This document shows positions 18,125 through 25,672 of a stretch of 64,000 nucleotides of DNA, in pieces; position 1 is the stretch's first letter; each line of letters opens with the position of its first letter. Both the position numbers and the translations under genes were made by a program. Source of the DNA: Fibrobacterota bacterium. Lineage in GTDB: Bacteria; Fibrobacterota; Fibrobacteria; UBA11236. The DNA lies in assembly GCA_028287465.1 (NCBI GenBank), contig JAQBPO010000012.1, forward strand, positions 1-64,000, in the 5' to 3' direction. The notes below the pieces were generated by a model. That model was given only the letters and a program-made list of their open reading frames with translations. It was not told where the DNA came from and searched no databases.

Positions 18125-19078
18125 ATGTCGGAAGCGGAAGTCATGCGGACAACGGAGGGGAGCGGGGACCTCGCGCCATCGGTGGCGGAAACCCTGGCGG
18201 CAAGGCTCGCCCGGTTCCAGGGCACGGCCTATCGCAAGGCATACCTGGCCGACCTCCTGAAAAGCGGAACGAGCTTCGAGGCTTCGGGCAACTCCCGCGG
18301 GGCCGAATATTGTTTCGCCAAGGTCGCCGACGGCCTGAAAGGCGAGCCGGATCCCTCCGAAGACGCGGATGGCTTGGATCGGGCGGACGCATCCGTGTCC
18401 GAAGAGTCCCATGACGGGGAACCGGTTCCCGAAGCCGGACCGGACTCCGGCCCCCAACCGGGCACGGAGAACGGGACATCCGTGAACGAGCCTCGGCTGC
18501 GCAAGCCCAGGTCCGCGCCCGCGAAGCCCCGTGAGAAGAACCTGACTCCCATCGAACTCATCCGCCGCAAATGGCGTACGGAGCGCCTGAAGGATGCGGA
18601 AGAGGTCCTGGACCGCCATGCCGGCCGCCTCTCCTCGCTCGAGAATCGGACCTACCGCGAGAAGCTGGACAAATTGCGATTGAGCGGCTTGTCGGCCGCA
18701 ACGCCCGCGCAATCGTCCCGGGCCGATGCCGGTCTCTTGGAATTGCGCCGCCGTCTCTATAATCGCATCCTGAAATCGCAGAAGATCTCGCTGACGCGCA
18801 GCCGGATGCCCGTTACCCTGGGACGGCTGGCCCTGCCGCCGTCACGTCCGGGAACCAAGTCCGCTGGGCCCGCCGCTCTTCCTGCCGTCGTAACGGGCGT
18901 CCGGGTCGATACGGCCTGGCAGCCCGTCACCGGACCTTACAATGATCGCTACAACATGGAGGACCTGCTCGGACTGATCGCGGAAGCCGATGCGGCCTGG
19001 GTGGAAGAGTTCCTGGAACTGTACCGCGGTCTCTCCGGCTTGCAAAACCTGATGCACTCGATCGCGCCTAAGAAATAG
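18125..19078 (+). CDS. Uncharacterised protein, DUF2894-like
   Basis: The 317-residue protein has an N-terminal helical part (1-75), an acidic, Pro/Ser-rich linker (76-140), a basic helical middle (KNLTPIELIRRKWRTERLKD onward) and a C-terminal conserved-looking block. That last block (about 265-310: a GPYNDRYN motif followed by two helices, VEEFLELYRGLSGLQNL) resembles the C-terminal end of DUF2894 proteins as I remember them. It lies 24 bp after the coiled-coil gene and closes the operon before a strong terminator. There is no catalytic motif or signal peptide, and the function is unknown. Confidence 0.72.
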   Translation: MSEAEVMRTTEGSGDLAPSVAETLAARLARFQGTAYRKAYLADLLKSGTSFEASGNSRGAEYCFAKVADGLKGEPDPSEDADGLDRADASVSEESHDGEPVPEAGPDSGPQPGTENGTSVNEPRLRKPRSAPAKPREKNLTPIELIRRKWRTERLKDAEEVLDRHAGRLSSLENRTYREKLDKLRLSGLSAATPAQSSRADAGLLELRRRLYNRILKSQKISLTRSRMPVTLGRLALPPSRPGTKSAGPAALPAVVTGVRVDTAWQPVTGPYNDRYNMEDLLGLIAEADAAWVEEFLELYRGLSGLQNLMHSIAPKK

Positions 19079-19103
19079 TCCGGGGACGATTCCGGCTCCA
19101 AAG

Positions 19104-19133
19104 AAAAAGCCCGGTCTTGGACCGGGCTTTTTC
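19104..19133. terminator. Bidirectional intrinsic terminator
   Basis: A perfect AAGCCCGGTC / GACCGGGCTT stem with a TT-type loop is flanked by A5 and T5 runs. It ends the 15.4-19.1 kb operon on the plus strand and the KaiC-like gene on the minus strand. Confidence 0.9.
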
Positions 19134-19182
19134 CATTCGTCTTGAGCCGGGGATCCGGCGGCTTTCACGGCTTGCGAACCGC

Positions 19183-19935
19183 CTATTTGCGGGCGGGCCG
19201 GGCCTGGATGCCGGTTCCCAGGAATATCCCGGAAACCCCGGTGAACTTCTCGCCCACCTGCAGGCCGCCCTGATCGATCTTGTATTCGCGTATGTCCTTG
19301 TCATGGTCGCTGCCGCGCATCTTGAGCACCATCAGGCAGCGCTTGATCTCCGATTCCATTTCCAGGTAACGGAGCAGGATATAGGTGTCCACGATGAACG
19401 GTATCTTGTTGGACGAAACGTCCCACTTGCCGAGGACGTTCGCGTTCTCCTTGAGGAAGATCGCGGTCATGCCTTCGCGCTTGACGCCGTTCACGATGTC
19501 GGTCTCGATGGAACGCAAATGCCCGATGTCCTTGGAAAGCTTCTCGAAATGGGTGATGCTGTCCAGCACGATGCGCTTGGTACCGAACTCGGCCAGGATC
19601 TTCGCGATCTTGCCTTCGGGGTCGTCCAATTCGTCGAGGAAATCCTCGGGGGTGGTGAAGACCACGTGGATCTTCTTCTCGGCCTGGAGGGCGCGCAGGT
19701 CCCAACCCAATTCGCCGGCGCAATCGTAGTATTGTTCCGGGAACTGCTCGAAGGTGAAGATGAGCCCGTGCTCGCCTTCCTTCACTCCCTGCATGATGAA
19801 TTGCAGGGCGAGGGTGGTCTTGCCGGTGCCGGCGGACCCTTCGATGAGGGTGGCGGATCCTTCCAACAGACCTCCGCGGAGAATCTCATCGAGCCCGGTG
19901 CATCCCGTTTTGACTCTTTTGGTGGTGACGCTCAA
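19183..19935 (-). CDS. KaiC-like RecA-superfamily ATPase (single domain)
   Basis: The 250-residue protein is a single KaiC/RadA-type ATPase domain. The Walker A motif is GSAGTGKTT (about 34-42), the Walker B-like strand is RIVLDSITHF, and the start of the domain (TGCTGLDEILRGGLLEGSATLI) is typical of KaiC-like proteins. Unlike clock KaiC it has only one domain, and there is no kaiA or kaiB nearby. Such solo proteins often act with receiver or histidine-kinase partners in signalling; here the partner is unknown. The start is TTG, with AGGCAGG upstream. It shares the bidirectional terminator with the facing operon. holA lies 70 bp upstream on the same strand. Confidence 0.88.
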   Translation of the reverse strand: MSVTTKRVKTGCTGLDEILRGGLLEGSATLIEGSAGTGKTTLALQFIMQGVKEGEHGLIFTFEQFPEQYYDCAGELGWDLRALQAEKKIHVVFTTPEDFLDELDDPEGKIAKILAEFGTKRIVLDSITHFEKLSKDIGHLRSIETDIVNGVKREGMTAIFLKENANVLGKWDVSSNKIPFIVDTYILLRYLEMESEIKRCLMVLKMRGSDHDKDIREYKIDQGGLQVGEKFTGVSGIFLGTGIQARPARK

Positions 19936-20005
19936 CCTAACCTGCCTTTATGGCCAATCGAAGTGGCCTGATCCCGTTTCCGGGGGTACTGATCAGAAAA
20001 TAATA

Positions 20006-20980
20006 TTAAACCATCCCCGCGAAGGCCATTTCAACCTCGAAGCGGTGGGGATATCGCCCTTGTTTCAATTCGATCTCGAAGCGCGCCAGGCGCGTCAGCA
20101 GCTTTTTCCACGTTTCGGCGGGGCGGGTCCTCGCCTGATCCAGGTAGCGCTCCTTTTGCACGATGAAGGGAGGCCGCTTGATGGTAGGCGTGATTTCCTG
20201 CTCCCGCATGCCCTGATCGAGCATGGTCCGGATTTTCAGCAAGGTCAGGAAATGCCCGAAAAGCATCTGCGCCACCACGAACGGCGCATCCTTGAAATCG
20301 TTTTCCAGCAGGTTCCTCAGGGCGGGAAGCATGTCCGCCTTCTTGCGCAGGCCCATGGTCTTCTGGAATTCGAAAATCCCCACCACCTTGGTCGGGCTGA
20401 CCAGGTCCTGTATGTCCGCGGCGGCGATGGCGCCGCCCTTGGGAAGGAAGGTGTCCAGCTTCTCGAGTTCATGATCCAGCTCCGCGAGGCTTTTCCCGAC
20501 GATATCCAGGAGCAATTGGGCGTCGACCAGGTTGAGCCGGCGGCCGTACTTCTCCCGGGCGCGCTGGCTCAGCCACTGCGGGATCTTGTCCTCGTAGGGG
20601 AGCTTGAATTCGAACAGGGATCCGGAGGCTTTCAGGGCCTTGGGCAGGGCGGACCGGCCGTCCAGCTTTTCCGCGGTGATGAACACGCCCACGGTGGGAC
20701 TGCCGGATCGGAAAACCTCTTCCAGGTTCTTCTGATGGGCCGCGTGGAGCTTGTCCCAATTCTTGACGATGATGACTTTGCGGGAAGCGAACAGATCCTG
20801 GGTCTGATACGATTCGGCCGCGAGTTCCCAGCGCATGTCTTCGCCGAAAAAGACTTCCCGAACGCAGCTGTCCGCGCTCCCTTCCTCTGCGGAACCCGGG
20901 CCACGCCACTGGGCGACCGCGGATTCGAGGGCTTCCTGCTTGCGGAGATCATCGTCCCCGAGGAAGGCTTGGAACGTCAC
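20006..20980 (-). CDS. holA: DNA polymerase III delta subunit
   Basis: This 324-residue protein matches HolA in length and layout: an N-terminal FLGDDDLRKQEAL nucleotide-fold start, VIIVKNWDKLHAAHQKNLEEVF in domain I, then LNLVDAQLLLDIVGKSLAELDHELEKL, and the C-terminal all-helical collar domain with FQKTMGLRKKADMLPALRNLL. Delta opens the sliding clamp in the clamp-loader complex. The Walker A lysine is absent, as expected for delta. The start codon is GTG and overlaps the greA stop by 4 bp (GTGA), so translation of the two is coupled. Confidence 0.9.
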   Translation of the reverse strand: MTFQAFLGDDDLRKQEALESAVAQWRGPGSAEEGSADSCVREVFFGEDMRWELAAESYQTQDLFASRKVIIVKNWDKLHAAHQKNLEEVFRSGSPTVGVFITAEKLDGRSALPKALKASGSLFEFKLPYEDKIPQWLSQRAREKYGRRLNLVDAQLLLDIVGKSLAELDHELEKLDTFLPKGGAIAAADIQDLVSPTKVVGIFEFQKTMGLRKKADMLPALRNLLENDFKDAPFVVAQMLFGHFLTLLKIRTMLDQGMREQEITPTIKRPPFIVQKERYLDQARTRPAETWKKLLTRLARFEIELKQGRYPHRFEVEMAFAGMV

Positions 20981-21447
20981 TTGAAGTCCAGGATCTCCAA
21001 CTTCAGGGTTCCTTTGGGGATCTGCACCTCGACCTTATCCCCGGGTTTTTTCCCCATGAGGCTCTTGCCGATAGGGGAGACCGAAGAGATCTTGCCCGAG
21101 ATGACGTCCACGTCTTCCGGTCCGACCAAGGTGTACTGCTGCACTTTCTTGGTATCCAGGTTCTTGACCGAAACGACGTTGCCGAAAATGATATGGTCGC
21201 TGTTGATGGGGGCATTGGATAGGATTTCCGCGCGGTGGATCTTGTCTTCCAACTCGTTGATCTTCGATTCCAGCTGGCCCTGCTTTTCCTTGGCGGCATG
21301 GTATTCGGCATTTTCGGAAAGATCGCCTTGGGCGCGCGCCACGGAGATTTCCTCGATGATATACGGGCGCTCCACCTTTTTCAGGTTGTCCAATTCACCG
21401 GCCAGGCGGTCATATGCTTGCTGCGTCATCGGGATTCTATTATTCAC
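20977..21447 (-). CDS. greA: Transcription elongation factor GreA
   Basis: With the GTG start at 21447 the protein has 156 residues, close to E. coli GreA (158). The N-terminal coiled coil carries the family signature (KKVERPYIIEEISVARAQGD, then LSENAEYHAAKEKQ), and the C-terminal FKBP-like domain ends with PKGTLKLEILDF. GreA rescues backtracked RNA polymerase by stimulating transcript cleavage through the two acidic residues at the coiled-coil tip. The GTG start is preferred over ATG 21429 because GAGAAGGA stands 4 nt before it and the resulting NNRIPMT aligns with the QAIPMT start of E. coli GreA. It is co-transcribed with holA. Confidence 0.94.
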   Translation of the reverse strand: MNNRIPMTQQAYDRLAGELDNLKKVERPYIIEEISVARAQGDLSENAEYHAAKEKQGQLESKINELEDKIHRAEILSNAPINSDHIIFGNVVSVKNLDTKKVQQYTLVGPEDVDVISGKISSVSPIGKSLMGKKPGDKVEVQIPKGTLKLEILDFK

Positions 21448-21806
21448 GATATCCTTCTCCAGGAACTCCCCGAGACATGAAAGTCCAGGGCAAATCCGAG
21501 ATTTGCCGCCATCGCCTAAGCGGAGAACCAAGCGTCTCCGACAGGTTTACGGGAAATGAAAAATCAGGTCACTCTCGTGAAGGAGTCAAACTTTCACGCA
21601 TGGCTTTATCGCCAACTCATCAAATAAGTAGAAAATTATCCCTTTTGCCGCACAATTTCCTATCTATTTTGCAAATTTTCGCGGGTTTTCCGGCCAATTA
21701 TGGGCCTTTCGACCCCGATTAATCGGTTCCGGCATCCTGCCTATTCCGTGAATACGGAAGAGGATGTCGTCGCCCGCTTTCCCTTCCCCAGGAGAATCCG
21801 CCAGCC
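21448..21806. other. Divergent intergenic region between greA and argJ
   Basis: This 359-bp gap separates two divergent genes and must hold both promoters. It has an AT-rich core at about 21600-21730, unlike its GC-rich surroundings. No RNA gene or convincing coding frame was recognised. argJ itself has AGGAGA 12 nt before its ATG. Confidence 0.5.
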
Positions 21807-23006
21807 ATGGAAGACGTTTCATTTCCCAAGGGGTTCCAGGCCTGGGGCCTTGCCTGTGGTATCAAGAAGAACGGGAAGCCCGATTTGGGGATACTGGTTT
21901 CCGAACCGCCCGCCCAGGTTTTCAGCGCCTTTACGCGCAATGCGGTAAAAGCCGCTCCGGTCCTCTTCGACCAGGAGGTCGCCTCCGGGGGAGGGAAATT
22001 GAGCCATGTCCTGGTCAATAGCGGCAATGCCAATGCCTGCACGGGCGCGCGCGGATATGCCGACGTGACGGCGGAGGTCGCCTTGGTCCGGGCCTTGGCC
22101 GCTCCCAAGGGCGAGGTGATGGTCTCGTCCACGGGCGTGATCGGCGAGTATCTGCCCATGGATAAGATCAAGGCCGGTATCGCGCGACTCTTCAAGAAGG
22201 GCGCGGCTGAGGGCGCCGGAGAAACCTTCGGCCCTTTCGTCCATTCCATAATGACCACGGATACCTTCGAGAAGAAGACGATGAAATCCCTGGTGCTGGA
22301 AGGGAAGGAAGTGCGCCTGGGAGGAGTGGCCAAAGGGGCGGGGATGATACGGCCCAATATGGCCACCATGCTCTCCTATATCACCACGGACCTGGACCTG
22401 GACGCGGGATACGCCCCGACCTTCCTGGCCGCGGTGGAGAAATCCTTCAATTCCATCTCCGTGGACGGGGACATGAGCACGAACGATACCGCGCTCCTGC
22501 TGGCCAACGGGGCTTCCGGCGTGCGATACGCATCCCTTGGCGGGGAGGCGCGCAAGGCTTTCGATGACGGGCTCCGGGATGTCATGGAAGAGCTCGCCAA
22601 ACTCATCATCCGCGACGGGGAAGGCGCCACCAAGCTCGTCACCATCGAAACGGTAGGCGCCCGCACTTCCGAGGACGCCAAAGCGGTCTGCCGCGCGATC
22701 GCCAATTCCCCCTTGGTCAAGACCGCCTTTTTCGGCGGGGACGCCAATTGGGGCCGCGTACTTGCCGCGGCGGGCTCCTCCGGCGCGGAACTGGTGCCTG
22801 AGAAGACGGCCCTGGAATTCTGCGGCGTCCAGGTGATGGCCCAAGGCGGCGCCTTGGCCTACGACGAGGATGATCTCGCCGAGCGCATGAAATCGAAGGA
22901 CGTCTCGGTCAAGGTGGATCTCGGTCTGGGCAAGGAAGCCTGGACCTATTGGACCTGCGATCTCAGCTACGAGTACGTGAAGATCAACGCGGCCTACCGG
23001 ACCTGA
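21807..23006 (+). CDS. argJ: Bifunctional ornithine acetyltransferase / N-acetylglutamate synthase ArgJ
   Basis: The 399-residue protein matches ArgJ throughout: VNSGNANACTGARGYAD near the start, SSTGVIGEYLPMDKI, the self-cleavage region KGAGMIRPNMATML whose Thr (about 188) becomes the nucleophile of the beta chain, and SISVDGDMSTNDTALLLANG. ArgJ transfers the acetyl group from N-acetylornithine to glutamate in the cyclic arginine pathway; some members also use acetyl-CoA, which cannot be decided here. No other arg gene lies in the window. A small hairpin with a T tract (about 23091-23110) may end the message. Confidence 0.95.
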   Translation: MEDVSFPKGFQAWGLACGIKKNGKPDLGILVSEPPAQVFSAFTRNAVKAAPVLFDQEVASGGGKLSHVLVNSGNANACTGARGYADVTAEVALVRALAAPKGEVMVSSTGVIGEYLPMDKIKAGIARLFKKGAAEGAGETFGPFVHSIMTTDTFEKKTMKSLVLEGKEVRLGGVAKGAGMIRPNMATMLSYITTDLDLDAGYAPTFLAAVEKSFNSISVDGDMSTNDTALLLANGASGVRYASLGGEARKAFDDGLRDVMEELAKLIIRDGEGATKLVTIETVGARTSEDAKAVCRAIANSPLVKTAFFGGDANWGRVLAAAGSSGAELVPEKTALEFCGVQVMAQGGALAYDEDDLAERMKSKDVSVKVDLGLGKEAWTYWTCDLSYEYVKINAAYRT

Positions 23007-23012
23007 ACCGCC

Positions 23013-23110
23013 CCCCGACCAGGAGCGCGGATCGGGACGATGGCGAAGCCCGTATCGAAACCTTCACCTGGTCGGGGCAATAGCCCCAACCCCTGGATTT
23101 TCAGGGTTTT
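23013..23110 (+). promoter_or_regulatory. Structured leader candidate upstream of glyA
   Basis: CCCCGACCAGG (23013-23023) is perfectly complementary to CCTGGTCGGGG (23067-23077). The 3' arm overlaps a second, competing hairpin GGGGC-AATA-GCCCC (23074-23087). A third hairpin, CCCTG/CAGGG, follows and is trailed by TTTT (23091-23110). Mutually exclusive stems followed by a terminator-like hairpin look like an attenuator or riboswitch. No known riboswitch consensus fits well. Part of it may simply be the argJ terminator. Confidence 0.4.
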
Positions 23111-23205
23111 AGGGGATTTCCACGCCACCCCGGACCCCTTAATCCCATAGGCCCCACGGGGTTTTTCTATCTTTACCCGCACACTCAAACGGGCAAGGAC
23201 GCCGC

Positions 23206-24450
23206 ATGCAGCATCTCAGGGAAACGGACCCGGAAATCGACGCCATCATCGCCAAGGAAGCCCTCCGCCAGGAGGACGGGCTGGAACTGATCGCGTCCGA
23301 GAACTCCACCAGCCTGGCCGTGATGGAAGCCATGGGCTCGGTGCTCACCAACAAGTATTCCGAAGGTTACGTGGGCAAGCGTTACTATGGCGGTAACGAG
23401 GTCATCGACGAGATGGAATCGCTTGCCATTGCGCGCGCCAAGGAACTCTTCGGCGCCGAACACGTGAACGTGCAACCCCTGTCCGGGTCCCCCGCCAACC
23501 TGGCGGTCTACATGGCCGCGGTCAAGCCCGGCGACAAGGTGCTGGGCCTCAAGCTGGATCATGGCGGCCATCTCTCCCACGGCCATCCCGTGAACTTCTC
23601 CGGCCTCAACTACAGCTTCTCCCAATACGAGGTGGACGAGAAGACCCAGCGCATCGACATGAACAAGGTGCGCGAAGTGGCCCTGCGCGAGCGCCCCAAG
23701 ATGATCATCGCCGGCTTCTCGGCCTACTCCCGGGACATCGACTGGAAGGCTTTCAAGTCCATCGCGGACGAGGTCGGCGCGGTCACCTTCGGGGACATCG
23801 CCCATATCGCCGGCTTGATCGCGGGCAAGGCCCTCGAGAACCCGGTCCCGATTTTCGATATCGTGACCACCACGACCCACAAGACCCTGCGCGGCCCGCG
23901 CGGCGCCATCATCATGTGCAAACAGCAGTTCGCGAAGGATGTCGATCGCACGGTATTCCCCGGCATCCAGGGCGGCCCCCACGATCACGTGAACGCGGCC
24001 AAGGCCGTTTGCTTCAAGGAGGCCCTGCAGCCGTCCTTCCGCGATTACGCGCGCCAGACCATCAAGAACGCCCAGGCCATGGCCGGCGAGCTGATGAAGC
24101 GGGGCTACAAGATCCTCACGGACGGAACCGATAACCATCTCATGGTGGTCGACCTGCGCAGCAAGGACATCACCGGCAAGATCGCCGAAGTGGCCCTGGA
24201 AAAGGTTGGCATGTCCTGCAGCCGGAGCACCATCCCCTTCGACACCCGCAAGGCCATGGACCCCTCGGGCATCCGCCTGGGCACCCCGTCCCTGACCACC
24301 CGCGGCATGGGCACCGGCGAAGCCGTCATGGTTGCCGATCTTATCGACGAGGCCATCAAGAACAACGCCAACGAGGCCAAGCTCCAGGCCATCCGGTCCC
24401 AGGTGCGCGAACTTTGCCGCAAGTTCCCCGTCTACGGAGGCGCGGCCTAA
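23206..24450 (+). CDS. glyA: Serine hydroxymethyltransferase
   Basis: The 414-residue protein is a full-length GlyA. It converts serine and tetrahydrofolate into glycine and 5,10-methylene-THF with pyridoxal phosphate. Landmarks are ELIASENSTS, SEGYVGKRYYGG, VNVQPLSGSPANLAVY, and TTTHKTLRGPRG with the PLP lysine at 226. The start ATG has AAGGA 6 nt upstream. A TATCTT -10 box lies at about 23169, giving a leader of about 30 nt, downstream of the hairpins described separately. Confidence 0.97.
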   Translation: MQHLRETDPEIDAIIAKEALRQEDGLELIASENSTSLAVMEAMGSVLTNKYSEGYVGKRYYGGNEVIDEMESLAIARAKELFGAEHVNVQPLSGSPANLAVYMAAVKPGDKVLGLKLDHGGHLSHGHPVNFSGLNYSFSQYEVDEKTQRIDMNKVREVALRERPKMIIAGFSAYSRDIDWKAFKSIADEVGAVTFGDIAHIAGLIAGKALENPVPIFDIVTTTTHKTLRGPRGAIIMCKQQFAKDVDRTVFPGIQGGPHDHVNAAKAVCFKEALQPSFRDYARQTIKNAQAMAGELMKRGYKILTDGTDNHLMVVDLRSKDITGKIAEVALEKVGMSCSRSTIPFDTRKAMDPSGIRLGTPSLTTRGMGTGEAVMVADLIDEAIKNNANEAKLQAIRSQVRELCRKFPVYGGAA

Positions 24451-24486
24451 GGCCCGGTCCTTCCGGTTCCTGAAGGCCCTTCCGCC

Positions 24487-25602
24487 ATGATTGCGGCGTC
24501 ACCGCAAAGCCTGGTGGAACGGGCCAAACGCGTCAACCGCGGATACGGGGTAGGGGGGAGGGATATTTTCCCCAACGTCTACCTGGCTCCGATGTCCGGT
24601 GTGACGGACATCTCCTTCCGCCGCCTGATTTCCCGCCTTTCCGGAGGCCGCACGGGTCTCCTGGTCTCGGAATTCATCACCGTCGAAGGTCTCACCAAGC
24701 TCAATCCCCGCATCTGCCGCCAGATGGCCTTCGCCCCCGAAGAACGCCCGTTCACCGTGCAGATCTACGGCGGCGAGGCGGAAAAGATGGCCTGGGGCGC
24801 TTCCATGGTCGAAGAGGCCGGCGCGGACTTCGTGGAGATCAATTGCGGCTGCCCTGCCCCCAAGATCGTCCGCAGGGGCGGGGGTTCGGGCCTGCTGCGG
24901 GATCATGAGAACCTCAAGGCCATCATCGCGGGAGTGAAGAAGGCCGTGAAGATCCCGGTAACCGTCAAGGTACGGGTCGGGTGGGCCGAGGATTCCATCA
25001 ACCTGCTCGAGACCCAGAAAGTGGTCGAGGGCGAAGGCGCCGCCGCGCTGGTCATCCACGGCCGCACGCGCCAGCAAGGTTATAAGGGCCTGGCCAATTG
25101 GGACCTGATCGCCTTGGCAAAGTCGCGCGGGGCAATCCCCGTCATCGGCAACGGGGACATCCTCAAGGTCGAGGACGTCATCGAAAAGCTTGAGAGGTAC
25201 GGCGTGGACGGCGTGGCCGTCGGCCGCGGTGCCATGCACAATCCCTGGATCTTCAACCAGATCGCGGACCTATACGAGGGCAAGGTCCCCAAGGAACCCA
25301 CCCTGGAGGAGCATGCGGCTCTTTTCACCCTTTACCTGGATTTGCTTCGCGAGGAACAGGACGTAGAGGGACGGGTGCTGGGCAAGCTAAAGCAGATGGG
25401 CGCCCGGGTCCTCAAGTGCCTGCCCAATTCCAAGGGCGGCCGCACGGAGGTGCTCCGATCCGGTACCGTCGCCGAATTCTTCGACAACCTGCACAAGTTG
25501 CTCGGGGGCATCCCGGACTATAACGGGCGGGAAATGGATTTCCGCGAACTCAACGGCAAGGATGCCGTCGACCCGATCCAAGGCGTCGACTACCGAAACT
25601 GA
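24487..25602 (+). CDS. dusB: tRNA-dihydrouridine synthase, DusB-type
   Basis: The 371-residue flavoenzyme reduces uridines in the tRNA D arm. Visible signatures are the N-terminal LAPMSGVTDISFRRL, the catalytic cysteine in EINCGCPAPKIV followed by GGGSGLLRD, VTVKVRVGW, and VIHGRTRQQGYKGLANW with GNGDI and GVAVGRGAMHNPWIF. It is about 50 residues longer than E. coli DusB, the excess lying mostly in the helical C-terminal domain. It is 36 bp downstream of glyA and probably co-transcribed with it. Confidence 0.93.
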   Translation: MIAASPQSLVERAKRVNRGYGVGGRDIFPNVYLAPMSGVTDISFRRLISRLSGGRTGLLVSEFITVEGLTKLNPRICRQMAFAPEERPFTVQIYGGEAEKMAWGASMVEEAGADFVEINCGCPAPKIVRRGGGSGLLRDHENLKAIIAGVKKAVKIPVTVKVRVGWAEDSINLLETQKVVEGEGAAALVIHGRTRQQGYKGLANWDLIALAKSRGAIPVIGNGDILKVEDVIEKLERYGVDGVAVGRGAMHNPWIFNQIADLYEGKVPKEPTLEEHAALFTLYLDLLREEQDVEGRVLGKLKQMGARVLKCLPNSKGGRTEVLRSGTVAEFFDNLHKLLGGIPDYNGREMDFRELNGKDAVDPIQGVDYRN

Positions 25603-25631
25603 AACGGGCTCCGCGCTTTGAGGCGCTGGGC

Positions 25632-25647
25632 GACCGTCCGGACGGTC
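25632..25647. repeat. 16-bp perfect palindrome between convergent genes
   Basis: GACCGTCCGGACGGTC is its own reverse complement and sits in the 70-bp gap between the ends of dusB and the phosphohexomutase gene. No T tract follows, so it is not a classical terminator. Confidence 0.6.
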
Positions 25648-25672
25648 CCTACCCGCGCCGGTCCGCCTGCCT

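Noticed and set aside
16448-18712. 754-residue minus-strand frame
   Set aside because: It is antisense to the coiled-coil gene and has no family features. The Ala/Glu-rich coding strand creates long open shadows.
23013-23090. ZTP (pfl) or glycine riboswitch upstream of glyA
   Set aside because: A stretch resembling CGUGACUGGCG is seen, but with extra bases and without the CCGCCUGGGC partner. The glycine aptamer core is absent. It is kept only as an unassigned structured leader.
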